From assembly GCA_003242085.1 (NCBI GenBank), contig QBML01000021.1:30703-94702 (forward strand): 64,000 bases of DNA. The letters run 5' to 3'. The translations under genes and the position numbers were made by a program. The stretch comes from Pseudanabaena frigida (GTDB lineage Bacteria; Cyanobacteriota; Cyanobacteriia; Pseudanabaenales; Pseudanabaenaceae). Below, one piece after another: positions 27,551 to 35,452 of the stretch; position 1 is the first letter of the stretch, and each line of letters begins with the position of its first letter. Under the pieces are notes generated by a model. The model saw nothing but the letters and a program-made list of their open reading frames with translations, was not told where the DNA came from and did not search any database.

Positions 27551-27601
27551 ATCGTACAGCTTTCTGAGCATCGTATCAACTTGATTTTGGGATATTGAAT
27601 T

Positions 27602-28999
27602 TTGGATACATTTGAGTTAGCGGGTCAATGGTGGTTGCCTGAATCACCTAACGAACGAAAGATAGGGTTGATAAAGTACTCAGATGAGGACGGTTTTACC
27701 CTTAAAATTCCGTTTGGAAATCTTGGGAATTTACCCCACTCAACTGAGGTGGGTGAAAGAGTACCTATTCTTCTAGGCATACTCATCAATGGAAACAACG
27801 TTACTCTTGTTGATGCAGTGATGACCAACATGAAGCTCAACTTCCCAGGTGCTGGCAGCGAAGAATACAAGTCCTTATTAGGCTTTATCGGTAGTATTGA
27901 ATCGGAATCAAATCCTCAAATAAAGCAGCTTCAGGTAAACTTCTCACATTTGCGCGATTGGGTTGGGCTGCGTCCTGGTAAGACAAAGATGGTAGAAGAT
28001 AACGAGACTTTGATCAGCATTGACTACCATTATGAGCCGCCCTTGGAGACTGAACTTACCGTCGGGGATGGTTGGAAAATTCGATTGCGTCATAAAGCAG
28101 ATACGACACGATTTTCGATGAAGGGCTTTTGGCTTATGCACGATTGCAACCTGATACTGGATCTAGATGAACCTCTTCAGTTTGATAAAGTTGAAGAGCG
28201 CTTCCTGATTCCACTCTGGCAATTTATGTCGTTCTGCATTGATCGGAGGACACATATACAAGAACTTAAAATTCTGCCCTTCGGACAGACGAATTGGATT
28301 GAGGTTGGCAGATCCCAAAGACAATCAGCAATCTCTGGGGATTTTTTGATGGAATGCAATATGTTGCTATCGATGCAGCAAATCTCTAATCGCACTGATG
28401 AGATATTACGCCGATGGATTGAGTTTAAAGGAGATGAGCGCCGAGCAATATCATTACTTGTTGGTATTAACAATGATCCTGCTAGCTTTTATTCTGATCT
28501 AAGATTTCTAGCGGCATCTCAAGCATTAGAAGCAATGTCGCGCGTTGATGCAAATGAAAATGAACTACCTGATGATGAGTTCGAGCGCAGATTTTCAGTT
28601 GTCTTAAATTCGTTAGAAGACAGCAAAGTTCGTGATTGGGCTGAGCGAAAGCTGAAGTATGCAAATTCACGTAACTCATCCGATTTGCTAAGAGACTTAG
28701 TAATCAATATCGGTGATTACGTAAGTACTCTTGCTCCAAATCGTCAGAAATTCTTAAGTGACATCAGAGACAATCGTAATTTCTACACTCATCGGGATGA
28801 TAGAAGAGCAAAGAGAATTCTTGAAGGTAGTGAGCTACATATACTAACACAAGGTTTGGTTTGCCTTCTCAAAGCATCTGTATTAAGAAGACTTGGCTTT
28901 TCACAAGAAGAGATACCCAATTTAATGAAAGATTGTGAAGGATGTCTTCAGTGGCAAGTCCATGTCGCAAATCAGTACAGTCAAAATATTGCATCTTAG
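27602..28999 (+). CDS. ApeA-like HEPN anti-phage protein
   Basis: 465 residues. The start FELAGQWWLPESP matches the ApeA N-terminal domain 1 pattern. A TGA stop in frame at 27596 makes TTG 27602 the only start that keeps this motif. The C-terminal region (about 290-455) is a HEPN bundle with catalytic R-x4-H in DNRNFYTHRD (Arg392, His397). ApeA is a single-gene abortive-infection system whose HEPN domain is thought to cleave RNA. It lies in an accessory stretch with Uma2, protease and nucleotidyltransferase genes and is followed after 20 bp by repeat R2. Assignment rests on two motifs and length; activity is inferred. Confidence 0.78.
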   Translation: MDTFELAGQWWLPESPNERKIGLIKYSDEDGFTLKIPFGNLGNLPHSTEVGERVPILLGILINGNNVTLVDAVMTNMKLNFPGAGSEEYKSLLGFIGSIESESNPQIKQLQVNFSHLRDWVGLRPGKTKMVEDNETLISIDYHYEPPLETELTVGDGWKIRLRHKADTTRFSMKGFWLMHDCNLILDLDEPLQFDKVEERFLIPLWQFMSFCIDRRTHIQELKILPFGQTNWIEVGRSQRQSAISGDFLMECNMLLSMQQISNRTDEILRRWIEFKGDERRAISLLVGINNDPASFYSDLRFLAASQALEAMSRVDANENELPDDEFERRFSVVLNSLEDSKVRDWAERKLKYANSRNSSDLLRDLVINIGDYVSTLAPNRQKFLSDIRDNRNFYTHRDDRRAKRILEGSELHILTQGLVCLLKASVLRRLGFSQEEIPNLMKDCEGCLQWQVHVANQYSQNIAS

Positions 29000-29019
29000 C
29001 CGTAAAATTATGTTTATTA

Positions 29020-29076
29020 GTGCGATCGCTGATCTTGTAGCGTGCGTTAAAGCAATGTAACGCACCTTATTTTTGT
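29020..29076 (+). repeat. Dispersed 57-bp repeat R2, copy 2
   Basis: Same length as 16644-16700 with 8 mismatches; starts GTGCGATCGCTGATCTTGTA. It begins 20 bp after the ApeA-like gene. The other copy overlaps the end of the other HEPN-motif gene. Confidence 0.7.
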
Positions 29077-29151
29077 CTTAACAAAGGCAATCTATTCGGA
29101 GAAGGTTCTGGTCAGATATAATGCCAGATAAGGATCTAGGAATTCACAATC

Positions 29152-29427
29152 ATGGCAATCCGTGAACCGCGCTATAGCAAAGAAGAATTTGCCCAACGAG
29201 GCGATCTAATTTATCAAACTCAAATACGCCCACAGGTCGAAGCAGATAATCATGGCAAAATAGTTGCTATAGATATTGAGACTGGAGATTTTGAGGTAGC
29301 CAATTCACCGATGTTAGCAGTTGATAAACTTTATGAACGTAAACCCGATGCTCAACCTTGGGTGATTCGGATTGGACATAGAGCCGTCTTCCGTTTTGGC
29401 AGTCGTAGCCTGAGAAAGCCCGTATGA
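29152..29427 (+). CDS. Small conserved hypothetical protein paired with a retropepsin-like protease
   Basis: 91 residues. The sequence (EEFAQRGDLIYQ ... GKIVAIDIETGDFEVANSPMLAVDKL) gives a small alpha/beta domain. It overlaps the next gene by 4 bp (ATGA), so the two are translated together. Such a pairing with an aspartyl protease-like protein looks familiar from cyanobacteria, where the smaller protein may be a partner or antitoxin-like regulator. No enzymatic motif is visible. Confidence 0.7.
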   Translation: MAIREPRYSKEEFAQRGDLIYQTQIRPQVEADNHGKIVAIDIETGDFEVANSPMLAVDKLYERKPDAQPWVIRIGHRAVFRFGSRSLRKPV

Positions 29428-29795
29428 TGTTCGGTTTTGTCAATAATAATTGTGAAGCAATCATCAAAGTTGCAGTCGGTCGTATCGGTTCCCAAAAAAT
29501 AGCTGTTGATGCTGTCATTGATACAGGATTCACGAGCTTTTTGTCTTTACCGCTTTCTGTCATCACAGATCTTGGATTGCCTTGGCACTATCGAGATATT
29601 GGCACATTAGCTGACGGGAGCGAAGTCGTTTTTGAAATATACAAAGCTTCCGTAATCTGGGATGGTCAAGAGCAAATTATTGATGTAGCGGCTTCTGATG
29701 CAGATCCATTAGTGGGGATGGGCTTGTTGTATGGTTTTAAACTTCAGATTGAGGTAATTGAAGGTGGGCGCGTTACAATTGAAGCCTTGAATTAG
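29424..29795 (+). CDS. Retropepsin-like (clan AA) aspartic protease family protein
   Basis: 123 residues. The active-site triad DTG is present (VIDTGFTSFLSLP, Asp33) and the C-terminal half has the second conserved region (DADPLVGMGLLYGFKLQIEV) with the hydrophobic-hydrophobic-Gly that precedes the last strands. It is the length of a single lobe, so it would act as a dimer. ATG 29424 overlaps the stop of the preceding small gene; a second ATG lies at 29427. Biological role unknown. Confidence 0.82.
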   Translation: MMFGFVNNNCEAIIKVAVGRIGSQKIAVDAVIDTGFTSFLSLPLSVITDLGLPWHYRDIGTLADGSEVVFEIYKASVIWDGQEQIIDVAASDADPLVGMGLLYGFKLQIEVIEGGRVTIEALN

Positions 29796-29866
29796 CTATC
29801 AGTTCCAATAAGTTATTGGTGAGTCCTTTCAGGGTGCGTCGCGCCGCAAAGACAAATAATTGATAA

Positions 29867-29907
29867 GCGATCGCCTATAAATCACGACTGACAGTAATAG
29901 CGATCGC
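29867..29907 (+). repeat. HIP1-bounded dispersed repeat R1
   Basis: GCGATCGCC, then TATAAATCACGACTGACAGT, then AATA and GCGATCGC. It is preceded by AATTGATAA and followed by AAAGTTAAGCAATTGATAGG, which is also seen next to the copy at 30995-31036. Confidence 0.7.
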
Positions 29908-30041
29908 AAAGTTAAGCAATTGATAGGTGATCGGGCTTAAATACATTAGGGTGATCGCATTAGATTTTCAAAAGTGCGATCGCCACTTAGCCAAGTACGA
30001 TCTGCTAAATTAGAGAAGCTCACTTGAACTGATGTCAAATT

Positions 30042-30590
30042 ATGCGCTCAAATGTCGATCCTCAGAAAATCGAGCAACTTATGAAAGCATTAGGTAGAGA
30101 AGCTCGTGGTTCTGGCTGTATCTACTTTACAGGTGGCGCTAGCGCTTTACTCATTGGTTGGCGTAGTTCTACAGTAGATATCGATATTCGTCTAGATCCT
30201 GAACCACTAGGAATTTTTCAAGCGATCGCCAAACTCAAACAAGAACTGGACATCAATATTGAGCTAGCTTCTCCGCAGGATTTCTTACCACCACTTCCAG
30301 GATGGCGTGACAGAAGTATCTTTATTGGAAGATACGGTGAAATCTCATTTTATCATTATGATTTCACAGCCCAAGCCCTTGCTAAAATATCTAGAGGATA
30401 TAACCGCGACATTGACGATGTTCAAGCCATGTATGAACAGAAGTTATTTTCTTTAGAAAAATTACGAGAATGCTTTGAAGCGATCTCATCTGAATTGATC
30501 CGATTTCCTTCTCTTAATCCTGAAATCCTGAGAAATAGGATTGAAAAATTCATTGAGCATTGTAAAAGTATGTCAGAGAGAGAGAAATAA
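30042..30590 (+). CDS. Nucleotidyltransferase-fold protein (DUF6036/MNT-like)
   Basis: 182 residues. YFTGGASALLIGWRSSTVDIDIRLD holds a GG ... (D)xD motif of the nucleotidyltransferase fold: GGAS followed by TVDIDI with two acidic metal ligands. The rest is helical and charged. Proteins of this kind are often one half of toxin-antitoxin pairs. It overlaps the next small gene by one base (TAATG), so the pair is translationally coupled. Whether it is toxin or antitoxin cannot be told from sequence. Confidence 0.75.
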   Translation: MRSNVDPQKIEQLMKALGREARGSGCIYFTGGASALLIGWRSSTVDIDIRLDPEPLGIFQAIAKLKQELDINIELASPQDFLPPLPGWRDRSIFIGRYGEISFYHYDFTAQALAKISRGYNRDIDDVQAMYEQKLFSLEKLRECFEAISSELIRFPSLNPEILRNRIEKFIEHCKSMSEREK

Positions 30591-30874
30591 TGGAGCTAAA
30601 CGAATTACCAGGATCGGACTTAATCTTACTTGGACTAGAAGATCTTTACCAAGGCAAAAATAATACCATCGGATCACTATTAATCGCGATCGCATCTATA
30701 CGCTTAACCGCAGCAGGCTTAGACATTCCACAAGCTCCTCTGGTATTAGAGCCAGAGCTAGCACTTTACGCCCACCTTCAGAACGAACATGATGATGCTT
30801 ATGCTTACTACAATGCCTTGCTAAATAGCCTCAACAGTTTTTGTGCAGCACTTGAACTAAAATCCAAATATTAA
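30590..30874 (+). CDS. Small helical partner of the nucleotidyltransferase
   Basis: 94 residues, acidic and helical, start codon fused to the preceding stop. It contains NELPGSDLILLGLEDLYQG and a central A-x-IRLTAAGL. It may be the HEPN- or antitoxin-like partner usual for MNT-type proteins, but no R-x4-6-H motif is visible. Function unknown; gene reality is supported by tight coupling. Confidence 0.6.
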   Translation: MELNELPGSDLILLGLEDLYQGKNNTIGSLLIAIASIRLTAAGLDIPQAPLVLEPELALYAHLQNEHDDAYAYYNALLNSLNSFCAALELKSKY

Positions 30875-30994
30875 TGAACTAGAGTTTGAACAACGCTTTA
30901 TATTTTTAGTCAAGATTTGGCAAGCAAAAATGGGGTTAAATTTGTTATTGAATTTCGGGAAGTTATTGGCGATCGCTAAGTTAAGGAATTGATA

Positions 30995-31036
30995 GGCGAT
31001 CGCCTAGAGATCGCAACTTGCAGTACTGGCGATCGC
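30995..31036 (+). repeat. HIP1-bounded dispersed repeat R1
   Basis: GGCGATCGCC then TAGAGATCGCAACTTGCAGT, ACTG and GCGATCGC: a diverged copy of R1, upstream of the ABC importer. The 346-bp gap 30875-31220 holds this repeat and AT-rich sequence; no gene seen. Confidence 0.65.
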
Positions 31037-31220
31037 GTTTAACTGAAAGCAACATTTAACGAATGTATTTGCTGCCGTCTAACTCAGCCTGAGCATTGAG
31101 GAAGACCGTTAAGCGCGATCGCTATAAGTTAGAATACTTTTTACATTTTTGACGGTTCGTGCCGTTGCCAGATCGACTCTCATCTGGATCGGTGTATTCT
31201 GAAACAAGGTACTGCAAATC

Positions 31221-32054
31221 ATGGGCTTAATGAGTTTGGCGGTTAATACCCGCAATTTTATAAATGGGTGCTTTCGCAATTTGTTTCGAGCAAATGTGTT
31301 GCTGCCGATCGCAGGATTTGCAGGAGTGATTGCTCTATGGTGGGCGATCGCCTTATTTCGCCAAGAAATGATGCCTACACCGCCAGAGGCATTAGCCAAG
31401 AATTTAGATTTTATTTTAAATCCTTTTTACCGTCGCGGGCCTGGTGATATCGGGATTGGATGGCTACTTTTGGCAAGCTTACGCCGAGTTTGCATTGGCT
31501 TCTTACTCGGAGCAGTGGTTGCCATTCCCGTCGGCGTTTGGATTGGTTTATCGCGTAATGCTTGGCTGGCAATTAATCCAATTATTCAGGTTTTCAAACC
31601 AGTTTCTCCCCTCGTTTGGTTACCGATCGCCCTTGCTATCTTTAATGCTGCCGAACCTTCAGCAATTTTCGTGATTTTCATTACTTCCCTTTGGTCTACG
31701 ATCATTAACACTGCTGAAGGAGTAAGTAACGTCCCCAAGGACTATTTAGAAGTTGCCCAAGTTTTAGAAATGCCTCGATGGAAGCAGTTAATTAAGGTAG
31801 TTCTGCCAGCGAGTTTGCCCTATATCTTTACAGGTTTACGCATTAGCCTAGGGATCGCATGGTTAGTAATTGTGGCGGTAGAAATGCTCACAGGGGGTAT
31901 TGGTATTGGCTTCTTTGTTTGGGATGAATGGAACCGTTTGAATGTGAGTTCAGTATTTTTGGCAGTCTTTGTGATTGGTGTGACGGGATTGATCTTGGAC
32001 TATGCCCTCGCCAAATTGCAAGAGATCATGACTCGTCGCCCCGTACAATCTTAA
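31221..32054 (+). CDS. NrtB/CmpB-type ABC transporter permease
   Basis: 277 residues with six predicted membrane helices. The cytosolic EAA-like loop (LEVAQVLEMPRWKQLIKVVLPASLPYIFTGLRISLGIAW) places it in the nitrate/bicarbonate/cyanate permease group (BPD_transp_1). It begins an operon with a substrate-binding lipoprotein and an ATPase. The likely substrate is nitrate, cyanate, bicarbonate or a related anion. An aagg ribosome site lies about 12 bp before ATG. It probably works as a homodimer in the inner membrane. Confidence 0.9.
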   Translation: MGLMSLAVNTRNFINGCFRNLFRANVLLPIAGFAGVIALWWAIALFRQEMMPTPPEALAKNLDFILNPFYRRGPGDIGIGWLLLASLRRVCIGFLLGAVVAIPVGVWIGLSRNAWLAINPIIQVFKPVSPLVWLPIALAIFNAAEPSAIFVIFITSLWSTIINTAEGVSNVPKDYLEVAQVLEMPRWKQLIKVVLPASLPYIFTGLRISLGIAWLVIVAVEMLTGGIGIGFFVWDEWNRLNVSSVFLAVFVIGVTGLILDYALAKLQEIMTRRPVQS

Positions 32055-32069
32055 GCTTGGGAGATTTCC

Positions 32070-33470
32070 ATGTACACACCACGTACAAGAAGAGCATTCC
32101 TAAAGGGAATGACTGCTACTGCTTCAGCGATCGCCTTTTCTGCCTGTGCTCAAGAGCAAGGACGAAATCCCACTGGACTATCGGAAACAGCTTTGGCTGT
32201 AGAACCAATCATTAATCCCGCCAGTTTGGAAAAACCTAACCTAACCGTTGGCTTTGTCCCTGTGAACGATTGTGCTCCCTTTGCGATCGCTTGGGAAAAA
32301 GGCTTCTTCCGCAAGTATGGATTGAACGTTACGCTCAGCCGCGAAGCGAGTTGGGCAAATTCCCGCGACGGAATTATCTTTGGACGCTTAGATGCCTCTC
32401 CCGTCGTATCAGGTGCTGTTACCAATGCCCGCATCGGTGCAGAAGGAGCAAAACAATTTCCTCTATGTGCGGCGATGACTATTCATCGTCATGGCAATGC
32501 CATCACCTTCAATCGCAAATTGTGGGAGGCAGGGATTCGTCCCCTGTCAACCTATAACGGTGATTTAGACACATTTGGAAAAGATTTACGACGATATTGG
32601 CAAACTGCGCCCATTGATGAGCGAGTATGGGCAACAGTTTTGAGTTCTTCTATTTATGAATATTTTATTCGCTATCTGCTCTCGGCGGCTGGTATCAATC
32701 CATCTGCTGAATTACGTTCTATTATTACACCGCCACCTCAGATGGTGAGTAATATGCGGATGGACGCGATTCAAGCCTATATGGTTGCAGAACCTTGGAA
32801 TACGCGAGCGATTAAGGGTAATGAAGGGGTTGGGTTTACCTTTGCTCAAGGGCGAGAAATTTGGCACGGTCATCCCGATCGCTTGTTAGCCGTGCGCGAA
32901 TCCTTCATTCAGGACTATCCCAAAACCTATCGATCGCTAGTAAAAGCGATGATCGAAGCCTGTCGGTATTGCAGTGAACCTACTAATCGAGAAGAAGTCG
33001 CAAAAATCATCTCCCAACGTTCCTTTACTGGAGCCAATATTAAATATACGCGACCTGCAATCTCAGGGAACTACAACTATGGAGGATTTGATAATCAACC
33101 ACGCATCACTAACAGCTTAGAAACAACCATTTTCTTTGAAATGTCAACTTCTGTCTCTGATATTGCCAACGACCATTCTACTTTTCTCTGGCAATCGCAG
33201 AGCCTCTGGTTGATGACCCAAGCAAGCCGTTGGGGACAAATCTCCGAATTCCCCAAGAATGCCGAAGCGATCGCCCGTCGAGCATGGCGAACTGATTTAT
33301 ATCGAGAAATTGCTGCCGAAATGGGAATTAAATGTCCATCGGAAGACTATAAAGTAGAACCTGCTTCAGCCTTTATCGATCGCAAATCCTTTGACCCTAG
33401 CAATCCCATCGACTATCTAAACAGCTTTGAAATTCGAGCAAATGCTCCTCAATCCTTTTTCCTTGTCTAA
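32070..33470 (+). CDS. CmpA/NrtA-family substrate-binding lipoprotein
   Basis: 466 residues. The N-terminus RRAFLKGMTATASAIAFSAC is a twin-arginine signal ending in a lipobox, as in NrtA and CmpA. The binding domain starts LTVGFVPVNDCAPFAIAWEKGFFRKYG and continues LSREASWANSRDGIIFGRLDA and PPPQMVSNMRMDAIQAYMVAEPW. It is close to CmpA/NrtA in length but differs from classical NrtA in the central loop, so substrate cannot be assigned. It is exported folded by Tat and tethered to the periplasmic face of the inner membrane. Second gene of the operon, 15 bp after the permease. Confidence 0.88.
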   Translation: MYTPRTRRAFLKGMTATASAIAFSACAQEQGRNPTGLSETALAVEPIINPASLEKPNLTVGFVPVNDCAPFAIAWEKGFFRKYGLNVTLSREASWANSRDGIIFGRLDASPVVSGAVTNARIGAEGAKQFPLCAAMTIHRHGNAITFNRKLWEAGIRPLSTYNGDLDTFGKDLRRYWQTAPIDERVWATVLSSSIYEYFIRYLLSAAGINPSAELRSIITPPPQMVSNMRMDAIQAYMVAEPWNTRAIKGNEGVGFTFAQGREIWHGHPDRLLAVRESFIQDYPKTYRSLVKAMIEACRYCSEPTNREEVAKIISQRSFTGANIKYTRPAISGNYNYGGFDNQPRITNSLETTIFFEMSTSVSDIANDHSTFLWQSQSLWLMTQASRWGQISEFPKNAEAIARRAWRTDLYREIAAEMGIKCPSEDYKVEPASAFIDRKSFDPSNPIDYLNSFEIRANAPQSFFLV

Positions 33471-33604
33471 TAACAATTCACAAAAGTTTGCCAACACTTT
33501 TATGAATTAAAAACCAAAACCAATAAGGGTTTTAAAAATAAAAAAGTTTGCGACATTTTTTATTTTGGTATAAGTCCCATTATCCTAGAAACAAAAAAGA
33601 TTGT

Positions 33605-34426
33605 ATGACTACTCCCCAAAGCACCCTCCAATCTAACAACCATCCCCATGACAAATCATTTTTGGCGATCGAAAATGTCGTCAAGTCATTTCGCAAACCC
33701 GATGGTAGTCCATTTGTAGTGCTAGATGGCATTGACCTCACGATCGCTGAGCAGGAATACGTTTCTGTAATTGGTCATTCAGGTTGCGGTAAATCAACCC
33801 TAGTTAGGATTGTGGCAGGTTTAGAAAAGCCAACATCAGGCTTAGTCACATTAGAGGGTAAAGTCATCCGCAAGCCAGGGGCAGAGCGCATGATGGTTTT
33901 TCAGGGCTATTCTTTGCTGCCTTGGTTGACGGTAAGAGAAAACATCCGTATGGCGGTAGATGAAGTGTTTAAAACTGCCAGCCGTGCTGAGCAAATCGCC
34001 ATAGTAAACGAACATATTGAAATGGTTAATCTTACTGCTGCCGCCGATAAATATCCTCATGAACTTTCAGGCGGAATGAAGCAGAGGGTTGGAGTAGCGC
34101 GTGCCTTGGCGACCCGTCCCAAAATGTTGTTACTGGATGAACCATTTGGAGCGCTAGATGCCTTGACCAGACCCAAGTTACAACAGCAAGTTTTAGATAT
34201 TTGGGAGAACCATCGCCAAGCGGTAATGATGATTACCCATGATGTAGATGAGGCGATCTTTATGTCCGATCGCGTTGTGATGATGACTAATGGACCAAAG
34301 GCAACAATCGGTCAAGTGTTAGATATTTCGTTGCCCCGCCCTCGCGATCGCCACGAACTGCGAGAGTCTAAAGAGTATTATGAGTTACGCAATCAAGCAT
34401 TAGATTTTCTAGAACGGTATCAGTGA
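33605..34426 (+). CDS. NrtD/CmpD-type ABC transporter ATPase
   Basis: 273 residues from ATG 33605 (an upstream ATG at 33548 adds residues absent from relatives). It has Walker A GHSGCGKST, Q-loop MVFQGYSLLPWLTVREN, signature LSGGMKQR, Walker B MLLLDEPFGALD and H-loop MITHDVDEA. It energises the permease/binding-protein pair upstream. The 134-bp gap before it is longer than the other spacing in the operon. No NrtC-type fused sensor domain is present, so this is a three-component system. Confidence 0.9.
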   Translation: MTTPQSTLQSNNHPHDKSFLAIENVVKSFRKPDGSPFVVLDGIDLTIAEQEYVSVIGHSGCGKSTLVRIVAGLEKPTSGLVTLEGKVIRKPGAERMMVFQGYSLLPWLTVRENIRMAVDEVFKTASRAEQIAIVNEHIEMVNLTAAADKYPHELSGGMKQRVGVARALATRPKMLLLDEPFGALDALTRPKLQQQVLDIWENHRQAVMMITHDVDEAIFMSDRVVMMTNGPKATIGQVLDISLPRPRDRHELRESKEYYELRNQALDFLERYQ

Positions 34427-34436
34427 AAACTACCAT

Positions 34437-34491
34437 AAAACTCTCTACTGAGCTGCTTGCCTACTATCGTCGGGTTAGTAAGGAGAGTTTT
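34437..34491 (+). terminator. Imperfect hairpin at the end of the importer operon
   Basis: AAAACTCTC (34437-34445) pairs with GAGAGTTTT (34483-34491), with a partly paired loop. Weak terminator candidate after the ATPase gene. Confidence 0.45.
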
Positions 34492-34843
34492 ACTGTAGTC
34501 GACTCGAAACGACAGGTGTAGTGGGAAATAGCGATCGCAGTCTTACACCTAAACCTCGATTTATGCCCCAGATATCCTCGGTCTCTGGATTGTTCAGTGC
34601 GCGGCGAGCAGCTCGTCTGTCAGTAATTGATGACAGGGCGATCGCTCCAGCATTTTGAAGTACAGCCTTATATTTGCGGTAAGGCGCACCCATTGGAATA
34701 CCTAGTGCTTTTTATTCGGGCGATCGGGCGACGATGCAGCCATCGTTGTTCGACAGGACGACTACGGGTTTACCCTCAAGCAATGAGTTAAATACTAGCT
34801 CACAGCTAACGTAGAAACAATTACAGCCAACTAGAGCAAACAT
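34490..34843 (-). pseudogene. Truncated umuC (Y-family DNA polymerase V) gene
   Basis: Read on the minus strand from ATG 34843: FALVGCNCFYVSCELVFNS and PVVVLSNNDGCIVARS are the UmuC N-terminus (DCNNFYVSCE in functional proteins). An in-frame TAA at codon 44 (34712-34714) is followed in the same frame by KALGIPMGAPYRKYKA, then a jump to ALNNPETEDIWGINRGLGVRL, which belongs much later in UmuC (helix-hairpin-helix). About 150-200 residues including the catalytic DE are missing, and the first catalytic Asp is Gly. Clearly a decayed, internally deleted gene. No umuD is visible next to it. Confidence 0.8.
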
Positions 34844-35000
34844 TTTTTTTGATATGCGTACGCTAATCTTATTCCAGTAAGCTAGGTTTAAGACTGTTTT
34901 TCTGAATTTAAAGAAGACTCACCTAGAGATTTATTGATATTTCTGAGTAAGCAGTTTCTGAGTAAACAGTCAAAATTAGCAGCATACAGTCTCTATCTAT

Positions 35001-35027
35001 AGCAACCCTAAATGAGTTGTGAGAGAG
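35001..35027 (+). repeat. Half copy of palindromic element R4
   Basis: AGCAACCCTAAATGAGTTG then TGAGAG matches the left end of the full element at 23334-23417 with two to three differences. Confidence 0.5.
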
Positions 35028-35119
35028 TATCTCGACTAACCGCTTATTTTAAGAAATTTTAGAAATTTAAAATTCTTATGAATTATTTAGGATCGATATA
35101 GTATAAATTCAAGTTAAAT

Positions 35120-35382
35120 AACTGATATTACGTGGAATATAGATGATAAATCTCTTGCTAATAGCGAGGAAGGGTAATCACGGAGGAATTGCCCTTACAA
35201 AATCTGGATTTTGTAAGGGCGAGTTTAGGTGATGATTTTGTGTTGAATGCAGAATCTATCAACAAAACCTGCCCCTACATAATTTTGGAGACTGTGGATA
35301 AAAAACGATTTCGTAGAGCAGAGCCACTAGGCTAGCCCTAGATCTCTGACATCGCAGAAACTCCTTCCACGTAACATTTGTT
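35120..35382. mobile_element. MITE-like element R3, copy 1 (263 bp)
   Basis: Imperfect 18-bp terminal inverted repeats AACTGATATTACGTGGAA (35120-35137) and TTCCACGTAACATTTGTT (35365-35382). The interior holds an inverted pair of the type TAGGGGCAGGTTTTG ... CTCGCCCTTAC, also present in the shorter copy at 46014-46153. No transposase inside, so it is non-autonomous. Confidence 0.65.
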
Positions 35383-35452
35383 AAATCAGTTAAGTCTACT
35401 ATTTTGAGTTGTCTATAGCGGGTTAAAACTTGCCGTAACGTTGGTGAAAAAG

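Larger units (their letters stand above)
34844..35452. other. 609-bp gap before the NRPS gene, mostly repeat sequence
   Basis: Contains a half copy of element R4 (35001-35027) and a whole MITE-like element (35120-35382). The NRPS promoter must lie partly in or beside this repeat. No coding sequence supported. Confidence 0.5.

Noticed and set aside
15547..31036. Repeated HIP1-bounded units considered as a CRISPR array
   Set aside because: Copies are kilobases apart, vary in orientation and lack regular spacers; no cas gene in the window.
30875..31220. NtcA-type box (GTA-N8-TAC) upstream of the importer operon
   Set aside because: I looked for it because of the NrtA-like protein but found no convincing match.
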